In this document: one piece after another, positions 42,097 through 42,231 of the stretch
Numbering within the stretch: the first letter of the stretch is position 1
How the letters are laid out: every line of letters begins with the position of its first letter
DNA from: Akkermansia muciniphila
GTDB taxonomy: Bacteria > Verrucomicrobiota > Verrucomicrobiia > Methylacidiphilales > CAMAQI01
Assembly: GCA_945883905.1 (NCBI GenBank)
Contig: CAMCYL010000015.1
Location: 1 to 42,231, forward strand
Direction of reading: 5' to 3'
DNA length: 42,231 nucleotides
The notes under the pieces: model-generated
Seen by the model: only the letters and a program-made list of their open reading frames with translations
What the model was told of the DNA's origin: nothing
Databases searched by the model: none
Made by a program: the position numbers and the translations under genes

Positions 42097-42231
42097 GAAG
42101 GGTAGGTCGATAGACCTCCCTTCCTCTCATCAAACCGAACGTGCGGTTTTCCCGCATTCGGCTTTCGGAGGTGATTTTATCTTTAGGCATTTTGATTCTT
42201 CCATGGGGCGTTCATCGGGAAGCGAATCAGA
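42088..42231 (-). mobile_element. 3' end of a group II intron (domains V and VI), truncated by window edge
   Basis: On the minus strand, 42164-42132 folds as domain V: AAGCCGAA pairs with UUCGGUUU, then UGCGG-GAAAA-CCGCA, with a 2-base CG bulge on the 3' side. The AGC catalytic triad is in place and only one base is missing from the usual 34. 42124-42096 then forms a domain VI-like hairpin with an unpaired A. The end UACUCUAC (42095-42088) matches the common terminal sequence of bacterial group II introns. The reverse transcriptase gene would be beyond 42231. The exact 3' border is uncertain by several bases. Confidence 0.75.

Noticed and set aside
41942-42190. 82-codon minus-strand frame with ESRMRENRTFGLMRG
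   Set aside because: This phrase is the translated domain V of a group II intron and recurs as an artefact protein; the RNA reading explains it.
1-42231. CRISPR arrays, defence islands, prophage genes, rRNA operons
   Set aside because: No regularly spaced direct repeats, Cas, toxin-antitoxin, restriction or phage structural genes, or rRNA signatures were seen.

Overview
The window reads as a stretch of Gram-negative bacterial chromosome of moderate, somewhat AT-rich composition. Signs of an outer membrane and cell envelope are a heptosyltransferase of the WaaF type, a YidC with a large periplasmic domain, an OmpA-family protein and two PilT motors. A lysine-rich histone-tail-like miniprotein, the interspersed CCACAGAATACACA palindromes and the general gene mix suggest the Planctomycetes-Verrucomicrobia-Chlamydiae group, most likely Verrucomicrobiota. 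That placement is an inference; no rRNA gene is present to test it.

Layout, left half. 145-7133 (minus) is one tightly packed block read right to left: a 32-residue basic protein, rpmH, rnpA (overlapping rpmH), yidC, two pilT-type ATPase genes, trpD and a TolA/TonB-like anchored OmpA protein. 7290-9684 (plus) holds a lipoprotein of the SAM hydroxide adenosyltransferase family that has lost its catalytic His, an AraC-type regulator behind a tiny upstream ORF, and 5-formyltetrahydrofolate cyclo-ligase. 9746-12315 (minus) pairs an ammonium transporter gene with a soluble chemoreceptor-tip/Cache protein. 12824-15214 is a complete IS66-family element with 32-bp identical ends and an 8-bp target duplication. 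It sits inside the acceptor stem of a tRNA-Gly(CCC) gene, whose two pieces lie on either side.

Layout, middle. 15346-22103 (minus) carries acs, an MsbA-like ABC exporter, and the conserved phoH, pgpH-like, ybeY group. 22202 (plus) is an unknown one-membrane-segment protein with a His-rich tail. 22816 (minus) is a sugar-phosphate nucleotidylyltransferase, followed by a nested palindromic repeat. 23843-31106 is the most unusual region, a seven-gene divergent signalling locus. Leftward it encodes a CheX-like phosphatase, a REC-REC-STAS protein, a secreted low-complexity protein, a TPR protein and a sigma-54 response regulator. Rightward it encodes an HDOD protein and a histidine-kinase-like protein with an H box but no recognisable ATP-binding boxes.

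Layout, right half. A 35-residue Lys/Ala-rich histone-like protein with a strong terminator comes next. It is followed by smc, a secreted SOUL/GyrI-like protein and a short recO (all minus). A perfect palindrome lies between smc and a divergent plus-strand run of pabB, pabC, pyk, an SDR oxidoreductase and waaF. The last ~140 bases look like domains V and VI of a group II intron on the minus strand, whose 3' end abuts or overlaps the end of waaF; the rest lies outside the window.

Most genes are housekeeping: translation and RNA processing, folate and tryptophan synthesis, glycolysis, acetate activation, envelope building and chromosome organisation. The features most worth checking are the tRNA-splitting IS66, the signalling locus, the His-less SAM hydrolase lipoprotein, the soluble receptor beside amt and the two unlisted miniprotein genes.
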